Shown in pieces: positions 7,772 through 16,434 of a stretch of 49,005 nt of DNA (position 1 is the stretch's first letter; each line of letters begins with the position of its first letter). The translations under genes were made by a program, and so were the position numbers. Source of the DNA: an uncultured Chlorobiaceae bacterium (GTDB taxonomy: Bacteria; Bacteroidota; Chlorobiia; Chlorobiales; Chlorobiaceae); the NCBI GenBank assembly GCA_903843305.1, contig CAIMPI010000029.1, positions 1-49,005 of the forward strand, in the 5' to 3' direction. The notes under the pieces are model-generated. The model worked only from the letters and a program-made list of their open reading frames with translations, ran no database searches and was not told the origin of the DNA.

Positions 7772-8735
7772 TCCATTCACAACCCTTCTACAACCGCGAC
7801 TGCCAAACCAGTACAACCTGAAATCGTTTCGATGTCAAAACCGGCATCTTTAAGCCTTTTGGCAACATCCAATGCTTTTTGCTGAATACCCTCTGCCTTC
7901 CCTTCAGCCTTGCCCTCATCATAAGCAGTATCAACAACATTCTTCAGGTCTCGATAAATCTTGAGGCTCTCTTCATAAGCCTCTGCTTCAACACTCGAAT
8001 ACCGGGCAATTTCAGCAAGCTCAAATACTTTGAGGAAAACCTTCTCCTGAAGACGAGTCGGGCGATCGGTGAGTTCCGGCAAATGCCGAAGAAGAAAGCA
8101 CCATTTGTCGAAGTCTGTTGCAAGTTCATCAATCGTTTTAGTGAACTTGGGTAGCTCAAGGTAAATAAACGTCAGTTTATCATAGAATACTGCGCCCGTT
8201 GAACGATCTATCAACTTTACCTCGTGGTGAACAACGTCGTTGTCGGCTTTATCCTCATCAAACACGAAATCAAGAATTCCAACCATATACACCGCCTTCA
8301 GGCAGAAATTCCACGATCCGCTCTGCGCCTGCTGTTGAATCGGAAACGTGGCATAAAATATCGAGCGGTCTTTGAAATAGTTCTGCTTCGCCCGCTGCAT
8401 CTCCACAATAAATTTTTCGCCTTTCTCGTTTTCGCAGTAAAGATCGAAAATTGCCCGGCGATCGTATTCACTCCGCCCAACCTGTTTGTTAGGCAAAAAT
8501 GAAAGGTCTGCAACTATTCCCACCTCGGGAGGCAGCAGAGTGTTCAGAAACGCTATCAACAGGTCTTTGTTTACCTCTGAACCAAAGATCTTCTTGAAAC
8601 CGAAGTCAGTGAAAGGGTTTATGTATCGATCTTTTAAAAGCATGCTTCACAGATAAAATAAATTATCACTCTTTTTTTACATTTAAACGTAATATAAAAC
8701 TTTCTGACTGAAATACATACTCGCTTCAGTATCTC
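7772..8735. repeat. Direct repeat A (Rpn gene plus flank), copy 2
   Basis: Same orientation as 2576-3548 and closely similar from about 8 bp beyond the Rpn stop to about 90 bp upstream of its start. Together the copies enclose about 4.2 kb that holds the carboxyltransferase operon. Confidence 0.85.
7777..8643 (-). CDS. Rpn family nuclease / PD-(D/E)XK transposase-like, copy 2
   Basis: Nearly the same protein as the copy at 2580-3458, starting directly at MLLKDRYINPFTDFGFKKIF. D67 and the E81-x-Q83 pair are retained and the frame is intact over 288 codons, so both copies could be functional. It differs from copy 1 by one fewer 4-residue GKAEG-type unit in the linker (DEGKAEGKAEGIQQK) and by scattered substitutions, so the duplication is not brand new. 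It lies convergent to the carboxyltransferase operon, about 110 bp past the biotin-carrier stop. Confidence 0.88.
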   Translation of the reverse strand: MLLKDRYINPFTDFGFKKIFGSEVNKDLLIAFLNTLLPPEVGIVADLSFLPNKQVGRSEYDRRAIFDLYCENEKGEKFIVEMQRAKQNYFKDRSIFYATFPIQQQAQSGSWNFCLKAVYMVGILDFVFDEDKADNDVVHHEVKLIDRSTGAVFYDKLTFIYLELPKFTKTIDELATDFDKWCFLLRHLPELTDRPTRLQEKVFLKVFELAEIARYSSVEAEAYEESLKIYRDLKNVVDTAYDEGKAEGKAEGIQQKALDVAKRLKDAGFDIETISGCTGLAVAVVEGL

Positions 8736-9112
8736 AAACAGCCCAAAAAAGCTCCCTCTCTTCGTTAGGAATGAAAGGCGCACATCATGAAAAGATCCTG
8801 TCGAGCATGACAAAAAGCGATTCCTTCTTTCAAATGCCCATTGAAACTCCAGAGCTTCTATGTTAAAAAAATGAAGTGATTTATTGAATTGATTCTAATC
8901 AACTATTTGATGGAAGAAATTTGTCATCCCCCGCCATACGGAGCCAATTATACGCAAGGGAAGTCGCCAGAGTACGTCGTAAAGAATTGTGCCGAAAAAA
9001 TGTCCCCAAGCCTCATTGCCAATCATTGACTTGAAAAGAAAGCCGATAACAAACAGCAAACAAGGATAGCTATGTTAAGTGACTGCATGAAGGAGGGTTA
9101 TACTTGCTGTCG
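8736..9112. other. Intergenic stretch without a recognisable gene
   Basis: From the end of repeat A to the hairpin before the toxin-antitoxin pair I see no convincing coding sequence on either strand. A 32-codon ORF starts at 8771 (MKGAHHEKILSSM...) but has no supporting feature. The stretch may hold decayed sequence from the insertion that separated cobD and cbiB. Confidence 0.4.
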
Positions 9113-9144
9113 TGTGATGGAGTAAAAAAATTTACGCCATCACA
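9113..9144 (-). terminator. Stem-loop downstream of the BrnT-type operon
   Basis: TGTGATGG..GTAAA and TTTAC..CCATCACA form an inverted repeat with 14-bp arms (one mismatch) around an A/T loop. It starts 27 bp beyond the antitoxin stop codon. The position fits a transcription terminator for the minus-strand pair, although the T tract lies in the loop rather than after the stem. Confidence 0.5.
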
Positions 9145-9170
9145 TTAATTATGTATGAAAAGCCGAAATG

Positions 9171-9482
9171 TTAGAGCGATTTATTTTGCTTTTTTACCTT
9201 TGCTTTTTGCCTTTGTGACAAGATTGGAATTAAGCAACGCAACGTCGTATTAACAGATTCTGAATCTGGAAAACAGGCTTTAACATCTGGTTCCAGAATA
9301 ACAGTGCTCTCTTTGGGCATCACATCCTTAACGACCGTTGTACCATCAGCTTCATGGATCGTCATTGTATATCCAGCCTGCATAGCTCTATAATGTTTTC
9401 CACGAACTCCATCAGTGAAATCATACTCAGCTCGCATATCATTATCCTCCATCGGTATCATTTTATTTTCACCCATCCCCAT
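9171..9482 (-). CDS. Antitoxin partner of the BrnT-type toxin
   Basis: The 103-residue reading starts at the ATG at 9480-9482, which overlaps the end of the toxin gene and has GGAG a few bases upstream; longer in-frame readings run backwards through the toxin gene and are unlikely. The core (MRAEYDFTDGVRGKHYRAM, TMTIHEADGTTVVKDV, then ILEPDVKACFPDSESVN) resembles small antitoxins ending in a 'FPDSESVN.aLR.LI' segment. It is not the classical ribbon-helix-helix BrnA, so the family is uncertain; the antitoxin role is inferred from overlap with a recognisable toxin gene. The tail is lysine-rich (KAKVKKQNKSL). Confidence 0.7.
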   Translation of the reverse strand: MGMGENKMIPMEDNDMRAEYDFTDGVRGKHYRAMQAGYTMTIHEADGTTVVKDVMPKESTVILEPDVKACFPDSESVNTTLRCLIPILSQRQKAKVKKQNKSL

Positions 9483-9747
9483 AACGTCTCCGTTCCGACT
9501 GAGTTGCCTTACGACAACTGATAAGACGAATGTTTGCGCCTCGTTCAGCATAAACCACCACCAGCACACGACCCTTTTCAGAACGCCCGACATCAATATA
9601 TCGAAACTCATTCACGGAGTGATCAGTGTCAGAAACAGTCATTGCCAAGGGATCAACAAAAACCGTCATAGCCTCTTCAAAACTGACTCTATGTTTTTTG
9701 AGGTTCGCTTGCGCCTTTTCTTCATCCCATTCAAAATTCAGTTTCAT
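9469..9747 (-). CDS. brnT: BrnT family toxin
   Basis: RelE-fold ribonuclease toxin. Family hallmarks are FEWDEEKAQANLKKHRVSFEEA at the N terminus, then TVFVDPLAMTVSDTDHS, RGRVLVVVYAERG-type strands, and a terminal RLISCRKATQSERRRYG. The ATG at 9745-9747 has AGAGGA six bases upstream and is preferred to a TTG five codons earlier. It is 92 aa, the usual size. The downstream antitoxin gene overlaps by 14 bp, in the toxin-first order usual for brnTA. The pair lies in the stretch that separates cobD from cbiB, consistent with an insertion hot spot. Confidence 0.88.
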   Translation of the reverse strand: MKLNFEWDEEKAQANLKKHRVSFEEAMTVFVDPLAMTVSDTDHSVNEFRYIDVGRSEKGRVLVVVYAERGANIRLISCRKATQSERRRYGDG

Positions 9748-9950
9748 AACGAGTCCTCTCAATAAACGAGAGTAGCAATCATCTTATTTTTCTACTGCTT
9801 GCTTCAGATCAAAATAATACTACGCCGCAATATAATAAAACAATTTCAAGCCATCAAAAAACATTCACAAAAAGACGACAAAAGTACGCCATCATATAAG
9901 TTATCTTCGATGAGATCCAGGTTGCCTGATTTTAGGTGAAAATTTTGTAG

Positions 9951-10097
9951 ATGAAACGATTCATAGTGTATGGGCATTTATCCGAAGAATCAAATGCATA
10001 CTGGCATCAGTATCTTAAACAGGCATACCCTGATTCAATGATAAGGCTCCCGCCTGAAATTTCTCGAAAACGGCGGCGTTCTCAATGCCCCGCCTGA
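9951..10097 (+). pseudogene. Possible short gene remnant
   Basis: A 48-codon plus-strand ORF begins MKRFIVYGHLSEESNAYWHQ, which reads like the N terminus of a real globular protein. It then runs convergently into the 3' end of cobD, where its sequence becomes arginine-rich and ends. It could be a truncated gene cut off during the rearrangement between cobD and cbiB. The family was not recognised and it may be a chance ORF. Confidence 0.2.
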
Positions 10098-11162
10098 CGA
10101 CAGCGTCGCCGACCGCAGCGCATCCAAAAGACGGTCATTCTCCACCGGCCGCTTGATGGCAAAGCGAAAATAGTTCTCTTCAAGACCGGAGAAGTTCCGG
10201 CAATCACGAACATGAAGTTGACGTTCGGCAAGCCATGAGAGCAAGGCATCAAGTGCACAACCTCCATTCCATTGTGCGAGAAAAAAGTTGGCAGCGCCAC
10301 CGGCAAGGCGAATGCCCTCAATCCCTGAAAAGAGAGCTGTTATGCGCTCTCGTTCCGAAAGGATCATGTCGCGCAGCTCATCCTCGTAGGCGCCGCAGTT
10401 GAGCAGCAGAGTGGCCACTGACTCGGCAATGGCGTTCACTGTCCATGGCTCCTTGTAGTAAAGCAGACGGCCAATAACATCTGGATGTGCAATCACCGCC
10501 CCAAGCCGGAGGCCCGGAAGCGCATAGAATTTGGTAAGCGAGTGCACTACAATCACGTTTTTCAGCGCCATCACCTTGTGCATCAGTGAGTTATCAGGAA
10601 AGCCAGGGGTAAACTGAATAAAGGCCTCATCGAGAATAAACCACTTATCAGGAAAACGGCTGGCAAGCGCCAAGATCACCTCGGGAGGCACCTCCGTTCC
10701 TGTCGGGTTATTGGGATTCGCCACAAATAAAGCATCGGCATGAAGCAGTGCTTCGGCAAGCTGCTCTATACCCGGCAACTGGAAGCCGTTTTCAGCCGTC
10801 AGTGGAAGAAAACTAACCTCGGCGCCGGCAATCCTCGCTGCCCGCTCATACTCATAAAAAGAGGGGGAGAGCGCCAGGATATGACGGAGCCCGAGAGCAC
10901 GCGGAAGCAGGTAAATCCCTTCTATCGCGCCGTTAAGCGGCAACACCATGGCGTTATCGAGCCCGAACCTTGCCTTGTAAAAATCCTTTATCCCCTTTCC
11001 GTCAATTGATGGATAGGCCTGAAGCGAAAAATCATTGAGCGACAAAGTGCCGATGGGTGGAAAAATTGGACTGATATTAACGCTGAAATCAAGCGTCTCC
11101 GTGCCGGAATTGATGCCCACGCCACCATGCTGGTGATAAAAAAGAGAGTCCATAAGGCTCAA
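10035..11162 (-). CDS. cobD: Threonine-phosphate decarboxylase CobD (PLP-dependent)
   Basis: Makes (R)-1-amino-2-propanol O-2-phosphate from L-threonine phosphate, the side-chain precursor used by CbiB. It is a class I/II aminotransferase-fold protein: HGGVG..., FSVNISP near the start, NPNNPTG at 149-155, DEAFIQF at 178, and the PLP lysine K211 in HSLTKFYALPGLRLG. The length of 375 aa is normal; the last ~20 residues (arginine- and proline-rich) look like a replaced tail. It starts 36 bp after the cobQ stop on the same strand. A palindromic repeat lies in that gap and could lower readthrough into this gene. Confidence 0.92.
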   Translation of the reverse strand: MSLMDSLFYHQHGGVGINSGTETLDFSVNISPIFPPIGTLSLNDFSLQAYPSIDGKGIKDFYKARFGLDNAMVLPLNGAIEGIYLLPRALGLRHILALSPSFYEYERAARIAGAEVSFLPLTAENGFQLPGIEQLAEALLHADALFVANPNNPTGTEVPPEVILALASRFPDKWFILDEAFIQFTPGFPDNSLMHKVMALKNVIVVHSLTKFYALPGLRLGAVIAHPDVIGRLLYYKEPWTVNAIAESVATLLLNCGAYEDELRDMILSERERITALFSGIEGIRLAGGAANFFLAQWNGGCALDALLSWLAERQLHVRDCRNFSGLEENYFRFAIKRPVENDRLLDALRSATLSSGGALRTPPFSRNFRREPYH

Positions 11163-11172
11163 TAAGGAAAAT

Positions 11173-11220
11173 GGTTACGCTTCGATACGCGCTTCGCGCT
11201 ACTCAGCGTCCGTAAGCGAA
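11173..11220. repeat. Dispersed palindromic repeat, copy 2, overlapping the cobQ stop
   Basis: Same family as 492-528: GGTTACGCTTCGATACGCGC, then TTCGCGCTACTC, with outer arms that still roughly pair (GGTTACGCTT against AAGCGAACC). The cobQ TAG stop codon (11199-11201) and its last five or so codons are part of this repeat, so the insertion or expansion reshaped the C terminus of CobQ. Confidence 0.7.
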
Positions 11221-12716
11221 CCAACAAGTTTAAAAAGGTTCTTGAGATTGAGGTGCTGACGGAAGTGGTCGGCAAGCAGTTCATAGCTCTCCTGACGCCC
11301 CTTCTCTGCCCTTTGCGGCCTCCAGGATGGCTCCAGAAGAGTGAGAAACCACTCTTTGACGGCAGGCTCATCGAAAATGCCGTGAAAGTAGGTGCCAATC
11401 ACCTTTCCATCGCTGCTCACCACCCCATCCGCGTCACACTCGGCGCGATTGTTCCGGGCGGAAACCCTGATAAAGGGATGGCAATCAGCGCCGACGCTGC
11501 TTTGCCCGTTATGAATTTCGTAGCCATAAGCCTCAACAGTTGTGCCATTAATGGTGCCCACGGTATTGGCAAGGCACTTCTCCAGCTCCAGCACCGTCTC
11601 AATCTCAAGCATCCCAAGCGTCTCGGTAACTCCCGCGTCGCCCTCGATGCCATGCGGGTCGGCAATGGAACGCCCCAGCATCTGATAGCCTCCGCAGATG
11701 CCCATGATGACCCCTCCCTGCTCTCTGAAGGCCCGTATTTCATCCTCCCAGCCAAGCTTTTGCAGCCACTCGAAATCACCCCGCACATTTTTGGAGCCAG
11801 GCAGAATGAGGGCTTTGTACCCTTTTAGCGACTTTGGATGGTGGAGATAGTGCAGCACAACCGAGGGGTCATGCTCAAGCGGCGAAAGATCGGTAAAATT
11901 TGCAATATGGGGATAATAGATAACTGCGACTCCAATCTTTCCCGCTTCTGGTTCACCGGCAGGGTCAACCTTCGCCGAAAGCGGCACCGCATCTTCCGCA
12001 TCAATAGTGAAATCCCTGAAATAAGGAATAACCCCAAGCACCGGCACGCCGGTCATTGATTCAAGCATGGTGACGCCGTCACGGAAGAGGTCGATATCGC
12101 CGCGAAAACGGTTGACGATGACGCCTTTCACCAGCGCCCTATCTTCGGGTGGCAGCACGGCAAGCGTGCCAACCACCTGCGCAAACACGCCGCCGCGATC
12201 AATATCAGCCACCAGAATCACCGCAGCATCAGCAGCTTTGGCGGTTCGCATGTTGACAAAATCTCGATCGTAGAGGTTCATCTCGGCACAGGAGCCCGCC
12301 CCTTCGATAACGACAAGCTCGTGGCGCTGCATGAGCCGGTAGAGACTCTCGCGGGCAGCCTCAGCCCAGAGGGTAGTATCCCTGAAATAGCCTTTGGCTG
12401 TCTCGGTGCTGCACACCTTTCCCTGAAGCACGACCTGCGCTCCTGTGTCGGAGTTGGGCTTGAGGAGCACAGGATTCATGTCGGCGTTGGGCATCACCCG
12501 CGCCGCCTCGGCCTGTGCAATCTGCGCCCTGCCGATTTCAAGGCCATCAGGAGTGACGCCGGAATTGTTCGACATGTTCTGCGCCTTATAGGGGGCAACA
12601 TCAATCCCTGCATTGCTGAATATCCGGCAGAGCGCCGTGGCGACAATGCTTTTGCCAACGTCGGAGGCTGTGCCGAATACCGCAAGCGAACGATACTTTT
12701 TAGCTGGCTCTACCAT
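11199..12716 (-). CDS. cobQ: Cobyric acid synthase CobQ/CbiP
   Basis: ATP- and glutamine-dependent amidation of four side chains of adenosylcobyrinic acid a,c-diamide. The N-terminal dethiobiotin-synthetase-like ATPase begins [20 protein letters not shown] (P-loop variant), followed by [18 protein letters not shown], a family signature, and [13 protein letters not shown]. The C-terminal glutamine amidotransferase has the nucleophile C341 in [12 protein letters not shown], and a later HGIFD. The length of 505 aa is typical. Its ATG overlaps the bluB stop by 7 bp, so the two are translationally coupled. The final residues (VGSLTDAE) are encoded inside a dispersed palindromic repeat. Confidence 0.95.
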   Translation of the reverse strand: MVEPAKKYRSLAVFGTASDVGKSIVATALCRIFSNAGIDVAPYKAQNMSNNSGVTPDGLEIGRAQIAQAEAARVMPNADMNPVLLKPNSDTGAQVVLQGKVCSTETAKGYFRDTTLWAEAARESLYRLMQRHELVVIEGAGSCAEMNLYDRDFVNMRTAKAADAAVILVADIDRGGVFAQVVGTLAVLPPEDRALVKGVIVNRFRGDIDLFRDGVTMLESMTGVPVLGVIPYFRDFTIDAEDAVPLSAKVDPAGEPEAGKIGVAVIYYPHIANFTDLSPLEHDPSVVLHYLHHPKSLKGYKALILPGSKNVRGDFEWLQKLGWEDEIRAFREQGGVIMGICGGYQMLGRSIADPHGIEGDAGVTETLGMLEIETVLELEKCLANTVGTINGTTVEAYGYEIHNGQSSVGADCHPFIRVSARNNRAECDADGVVSSDGKVIGTYFHGIFDEPAVKEWFLTLLEPSWRPQRAEKGRQESYELLADHFRQHLNLKNLFKLVGSLTDAE

Positions 12717-13354
12717 GTTTCGTGGTGGACAAGGGTTTCAAGCTCCATTCTCGGCAGCCAGCCAGCCTGCTCAAGCTCCGGCGTTGCATGAAAAAAGCTG
12801 ACATAGCCAACACACAAGTAAGCAACCGGCACAATGTGGTCAGGAATACCAAGTGCTTTGCGGATATGGTCGTGATGAATAATGCTGACCCACCCTACGC
12901 CAAGGTTCTCGGCCCTTGCGGCAAGCCAGAGATTCTGCACCGCACAGACCGAGCTGTAGAGATCCATCTCGTGATTTGCCGTGCGGCCAATCACTACCTC
13001 TCCGCTGCGCGAGCGGTCGCAGGTGACACAGATGCCGAGCGGTGACTCCATAATCCCCTCAAGCTTGAAGGTGCGGTAAGCATCCTGCTTTGCACCGCTG
13101 AACATTGCAGACGCCTCGGCATGAGCAATCTCAAAACCCTCCTTCACCTTTTGGCGTACCTCCGGCTCCTTCACCACAATAAAATCCCAGGGCTGCATAA
13201 ACCCGACACTGGGCGCATGGTGCGCAGCATCAAGCAGGCGGCTGATCACCTCATCCGGCACAGGATCGGGCAGAAACTGCCCTCGAACATCGCGGCGGCT
13301 GTAGATGACTTTATAGAGAGCTTCGCGCTCAACTTCAGAAATAGTTGTGTTCAT
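12710..13354 (-). CDS. bluB: 5,6-dimethylbenzimidazole synthase BluB
   Basis: Oxygen-dependent flavin-destructase that cuts reduced FMN to give 5,6-dimethylbenzimidazole, the lower ligand of B12. It is a nitroreductase-fold protein with the BluB pattern: [17 protein letters not shown], then [20 protein letters not shown], and [20 protein letters not shown] near the C terminus. The length of 214 aa is normal. It stands directly after the BtuB-like receptor gene and overlaps cobQ, so it probably belongs to the riboswitch-controlled unit. In an anaerobic phototroph an O2-requiring enzyme is noteworthy, since anaerobes more often use the bza pathway. A related nitroreductase activity is the alternative. 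Confidence 0.88.
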   Translation of the reverse strand: MNTTISEVEREALYKVIYSRRDVRGQFLPDPVPDEVISRLLDAAHHAPSVGFMQPWDFIVVKEPEVRQKVKEGFEIAHAEASAMFSGAKQDAYRTFKLEGIMESPLGICVTCDRSRSGEVVIGRTANHEMDLYSSVCAVQNLWLAARAENLGVGWVSIIHHDHIRKALGIPDHIVPVAYLCVGYVSFFHATPELEQAGWLPRMELETLVHHETW

Positions 13355-13475
13355 TATTACTATTCTCGTTTACTTCACTGTTATGTCAAACAGACAGCAA
13401 GAGTAACTCACGCAATCACCCTTACTGCCACAACAATTGATTAAATAATTACATGAAATGCAGTACCTAAGGCTC

Positions 13476-15431
13476 TCAAATATCAGCTCTTAATCCGAAG
13501 ACAATAGCTCTCCCCGGCATCGTGTACCCTTTTACATACTGGTACTGGCGATCGAACAGGTTGTCGATATCAACTTTCATAGTGATACCCCTGCCGTTGT
13601 TTTTCTCATGATCAAACAAAATTTTCTTTGACGCAGACACATTAGCCACAGCAAATCCACCTTTGGTAACAATGGGACCAGACCAACTATTCTCATAATC
13701 CTGGATCATGCTCTTTCCCGTGCAGGCTATGTTTACGACGCCACAGAACCCGTTCATATCATGAACTCTCAGACCTGTGCTTGCATTCCAGTCCGGTGTA
13801 TAGAGAAGATCTTTGCCGGTATCGTTATCTTTGTGATCGATAAGATAGGTGTAATTAATGTATGGCTCGAATACCAATGCGGAGTTGGAGTGATTCATTT
13901 TCCATGAAAGCTCCGATTCTATTCCCGAAATCTTTGCACTTCCTATATTATTATAAGTAAAGGTATTTGCTGCAGTCGCCTTCGTCTCGATCATACCGGT
14001 ATAATCGGTGGTAAACCAAGTAAATGCTGAATTAAGGCCTTTCCATACCACATCAAATCCTGTCTCCCAAGTATCGCTAACTTCAGGGTTCAGATCGGGA
14101 TTGCCGATATACGTTTGTCCGTAGGTGATTATTTGGCCTGCAATTTCCCTGGCAGAGGGCATCCTGAACCCTTCCGCATAAGAGCCCCTGAGTTTAAGTA
14201 TATCATTGACATGCCAGGCAAGACCTGCCTGCTGCGAAAAATTATCAGTACTTCTTGAGGTTCCCTCGCCAACGCCCATATCGACCTTGTAATCATCATA
14301 ACGAATACCAGCCGTCACAATCAACTGGTCATCGAAAAAGCCATATTTACCAAGAAAAAAAAGGGCAGGGTTATCGTACGTGCTCCATTTCGGAACAAGG
14401 GTTGATTCCAGTTCATATTTAAGCCAGTCAACCCCGGCGGTTATTCTCAGCGACTTACGGGAGAAGGTCAACTGGACCTGTGCCCCTCGCTGGTCAACAT
14501 CACTCCTGCTATTATAGGAAGTAGATGGATCAACATACTGATATTCATCCATCCCGGTAAAATAACGGGCCATCCATGAAAAACGCCTGTCAGACAATGC
14601 GCCTTCATACATAAAATCGGTCGAATGATTGTTATTAACCGTATAACTAAGAGGATCATTCTGGCTCAGATAGGAGGGAGAGCCTGCTTTGTCAACATCG
14701 AAGGAATGATAGATAACGCCAATCCTGTGATTTGGAGCGAGCTCATAACCGAGGTTAAAACTCGCAAGAGTCTGGTCACGATAGCCGGTGTTCAGGTATT
14801 TTTCACCTGAACCTGTCGAATAATCGCCAGCATCAGAGTGAGAGAAACTGCCCGAAAAATCAAATTTACCTGATGTTCCATGAGTACCTAACGCTGTTTT
14901 GGAGTAGTCGTATGTACCGTTTTTCTGCTCAAAAAATATGGAGGGCTGACCATTGCCCTTTACTGTAATCACATTGACAACTCCTCCAATTGCCGCAGAA
15001 CCATACTGTACCGCTGCGGGCCCGCGAATGATTTCAATGCGCTCGACATTATCAGTCATGATTTTCGCAAGATTGCCAGTACCGGCACGACGGCCATCAA
15101 CCAGTACAAGCACCTTGCCCATCAAATCGTTGCCATGGGTTTCGCTCCTGAACCCCCTGATGCCAACTGAAGTTAATGTTCCGGGATATTTCTGGATTTG
15201 GCCGATGTTCTTTTCAGCAAGCAGTTCGCCAAGATCCTGCGCTGAAGATTGTGCAATCTCATCCCGGCCGATAATGGTAATGTTTGAGGTCACATTTTTT
15301 TTCGGCTCTTCAACACGGCTTGAAGTCACAACCATCTCCTCCCCAAGAAAACTCCTTGGCTGCTCTTCAGCCAGAAGCCCTTTGCTGCACAGCAGAGCTG
15401 CCATGACAACAAGAAATACTTTTTTGTTCAT
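13476..15431 (-). CDS. btuB: TonB-dependent outer-membrane receptor, BtuB-like (cobalamin/corrinoid)
   Basis: Outer-membrane beta barrel importing corrinoids with TonB energy. A Sec signal peptide covers about residues 1-21 (MNKKVFLVVMAALLCSKGLLA). A TonB-box-like EEMVVTSSR follows, then the plug domain with DLGELLAEKNIGQIQKYPG, VGIRGFRSETHG, GKVLVLVDGRRAG, VERIEIIRGPAAVQYGSAAIGG and VVNVITVKG. The barrel ends in an aromatic-rich C terminus closing IVFGLRADI. The length of 651 aa is close to BtuB. Corrinoid specificity is inferred from the cobalamin riboswitch directly upstream and the B12 genes downstream on the same strand. Confidence 0.9.
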   Translation of the reverse strand: MNKKVFLVVMAALLCSKGLLAEEQPRSFLGEEMVVTSSRVEEPKKNVTSNITIIGRDEIAQSSAQDLGELLAEKNIGQIQKYPGTLTSVGIRGFRSETHGNDLMGKVLVLVDGRRAGTGNLAKIMTDNVERIEIIRGPAAVQYGSAAIGGVVNVITVKGNGQPSIFFEQKNGTYDYSKTALGTHGTSGKFDFSGSFSHSDAGDYSTGSGEKYLNTGYRDQTLASFNLGYELAPNHRIGVIYHSFDVDKAGSPSYLSQNDPLSYTVNNNHSTDFMYEGALSDRRFSWMARYFTGMDEYQYVDPSTSYNSRSDVDQRGAQVQLTFSRKSLRITAGVDWLKYELESTLVPKWSTYDNPALFFLGKYGFFDDQLIVTAGIRYDDYKVDMGVGEGTSRSTDNFSQQAGLAWHVNDILKLRGSYAEGFRMPSAREIAGQIITYGQTYIGNPDLNPEVSDTWETGFDVVWKGLNSAFTWFTTDYTGMIETKATAANTFTYNNIGSAKISGIESELSWKMNHSNSALVFEPYINYTYLIDHKDNDTGKDLLYTPDWNASTGLRVHDMNGFCGVVNIACTGKSMIQDYENSWSGPIVTKGGFAVANVSASKKILFDHEKNNGRGITMKVDIDNLFDRQYQYVKGYTMPGRAIVFGLRADI

Positions 15432-15586
15432 TTGAAAGTAACCTGTTTTCAGTTTTAGAAATAGATCAACTGACAGGGGTTAGCAAAAGGCATGCGTAAC
15501 AGTATGAGCATCAGAAAACAATGCAAAAAGAGGTACAACTTTGCCCCGACTATATCCCGTAGTCCGATTTTATCATGCAAAAATAA

Positions 15587-15790
15587 CTGGCAGGTCTCCT
15601 GACTATAACGGCTTGCTTCCGATTCGGCCTTCCCACAGTTTTCCAGGGAGGAAAACATTGCAGTGACCTGAAACGACCGGCAAAATCAATGCATTATAGC
15701 AATGCAAAGCTTTTGTGGTTCACCGTTGTACAGTTGCGGGTACAGTGTACGATTCTCACGTACTTCCCTATTCTCCGGCTTTTAAGCCGG
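15587..15790 (-). promoter_or_regulatory. Cobalamin riboswitch (minus strand)
   Basis: Read on the minus strand, the element shows the expected order: GGGAAGTACGTGAGAATC, then a CCCGCAACTGTA core, a B12-box-like GGTCACTG, a GGGAAGGC stem, and the closing AGTCAGGAGACCTGCC. It lies about 155 bp upstream of the BtuB-like receptor ATG, leaving room for an expression platform. Known class behaviour is to shut off downstream genes when adenosylcobalamin binds. It probably governs the receptor and, through readthrough, bluB-cobQ-cobD. Confidence 0.93.
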
Positions 15791-16023
15791 CACCAGCTAC
15801 AACAACAAAAGAACAATTATGGTGCATTAAATAACAAATTCTCAGCAAAGAAGCAAACAGTAAACCGTTGTTATCCTTCATTCTTGCCACTTCAGCCTTT
15901 ACATAACTGAGGGCAAGAAGAGGAGTGGAAAGAGCGGAATCCTTCAAAAAGACGAAAGTTCAAGATGTTTTTTTGCATTCCTTGAACATCTGCCTTACTT
16001 TGCCTGAAATCTTGAACTACATT

Positions 16024-16434
16024 ATGCCAAAAGCTACAGTTGCCGCAATTATTACGCCAGATGATGACAAACCTGCTATCATCCTGCTGACAAAACGGAA
16101 TGTTCCTCCTTTTCAGGGATACTGGTGCCTGCCGGGTGGGCACATCGATGACTATGAGACTGCTGAAAAGGCTGTTGTCAGAGAAGTCATGGAAGAAACT
16201 GGCCTCCACTTTACCGCACCGGTTTTTCTCTATTTCTTTAACGAAGTTTTCCCTCAGAATAACTTTCATGCTGTGGCGCTCGCCTTCTACGGGAAAGGAA
16301 CAGGCGCTGCCCGGTTGATGCCTGACGAGGTAGAAGAGATAGCCTGGTTTCCTCTTGAAGAGGCCCTTGCACTACCACTTGCCTTCAATCATTTGGAGAT
16401 ACTCCATCGATATGCACAACATCTTGCGTTGTAA
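16024..16434 (+). CDS. NUDIX hydrolase
   Basis: Hydrolyses a nucleoside diphosphate linked to another moiety. The complete Nudix box GX5EX7REVXEEXG is present (GGHIDDYETAEKAVVREVMEETG), preceded by LLTKRNVPPFQGYWCLPGG. I chose the ATG at 16024 (MPKATVAAIIT, 136 aa) because it begins at the first strand of the fold; an in-frame GTG at 15925 would add 33 residues of unlike character. The gene overlaps the start of the downstream lipoprotein gene by 23 bp, indicating coupling. The substrate cannot be told from sequence. Confidence 0.85.
   Translation: MPKATVAAIITPDDDKPAIILLTKRNVPPFQGYWCLPGGHIDDYETAEKAVVREVMEETGLHFTAPVFLYFFNEVFPQNNFHAVALAFYGKGTGAARLMPDEVEEIAWFPLEEALALPLAFNHLEILHRYAQHLAL

Noticed and set aside
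9483-9611. Longer N terminus for the antitoxin (MSFDILMSGV...)
   Set aside because: This part is the toxin gene read in another frame; the start at 9482 has a ribosome binding site and gives a normal antitoxin size.
15455-15658. 67-codon ORF between the riboswitch and the receptor gene
   Set aside because: Overlaps the riboswitch RNA and has no ribosome binding site or family; treated as leader.
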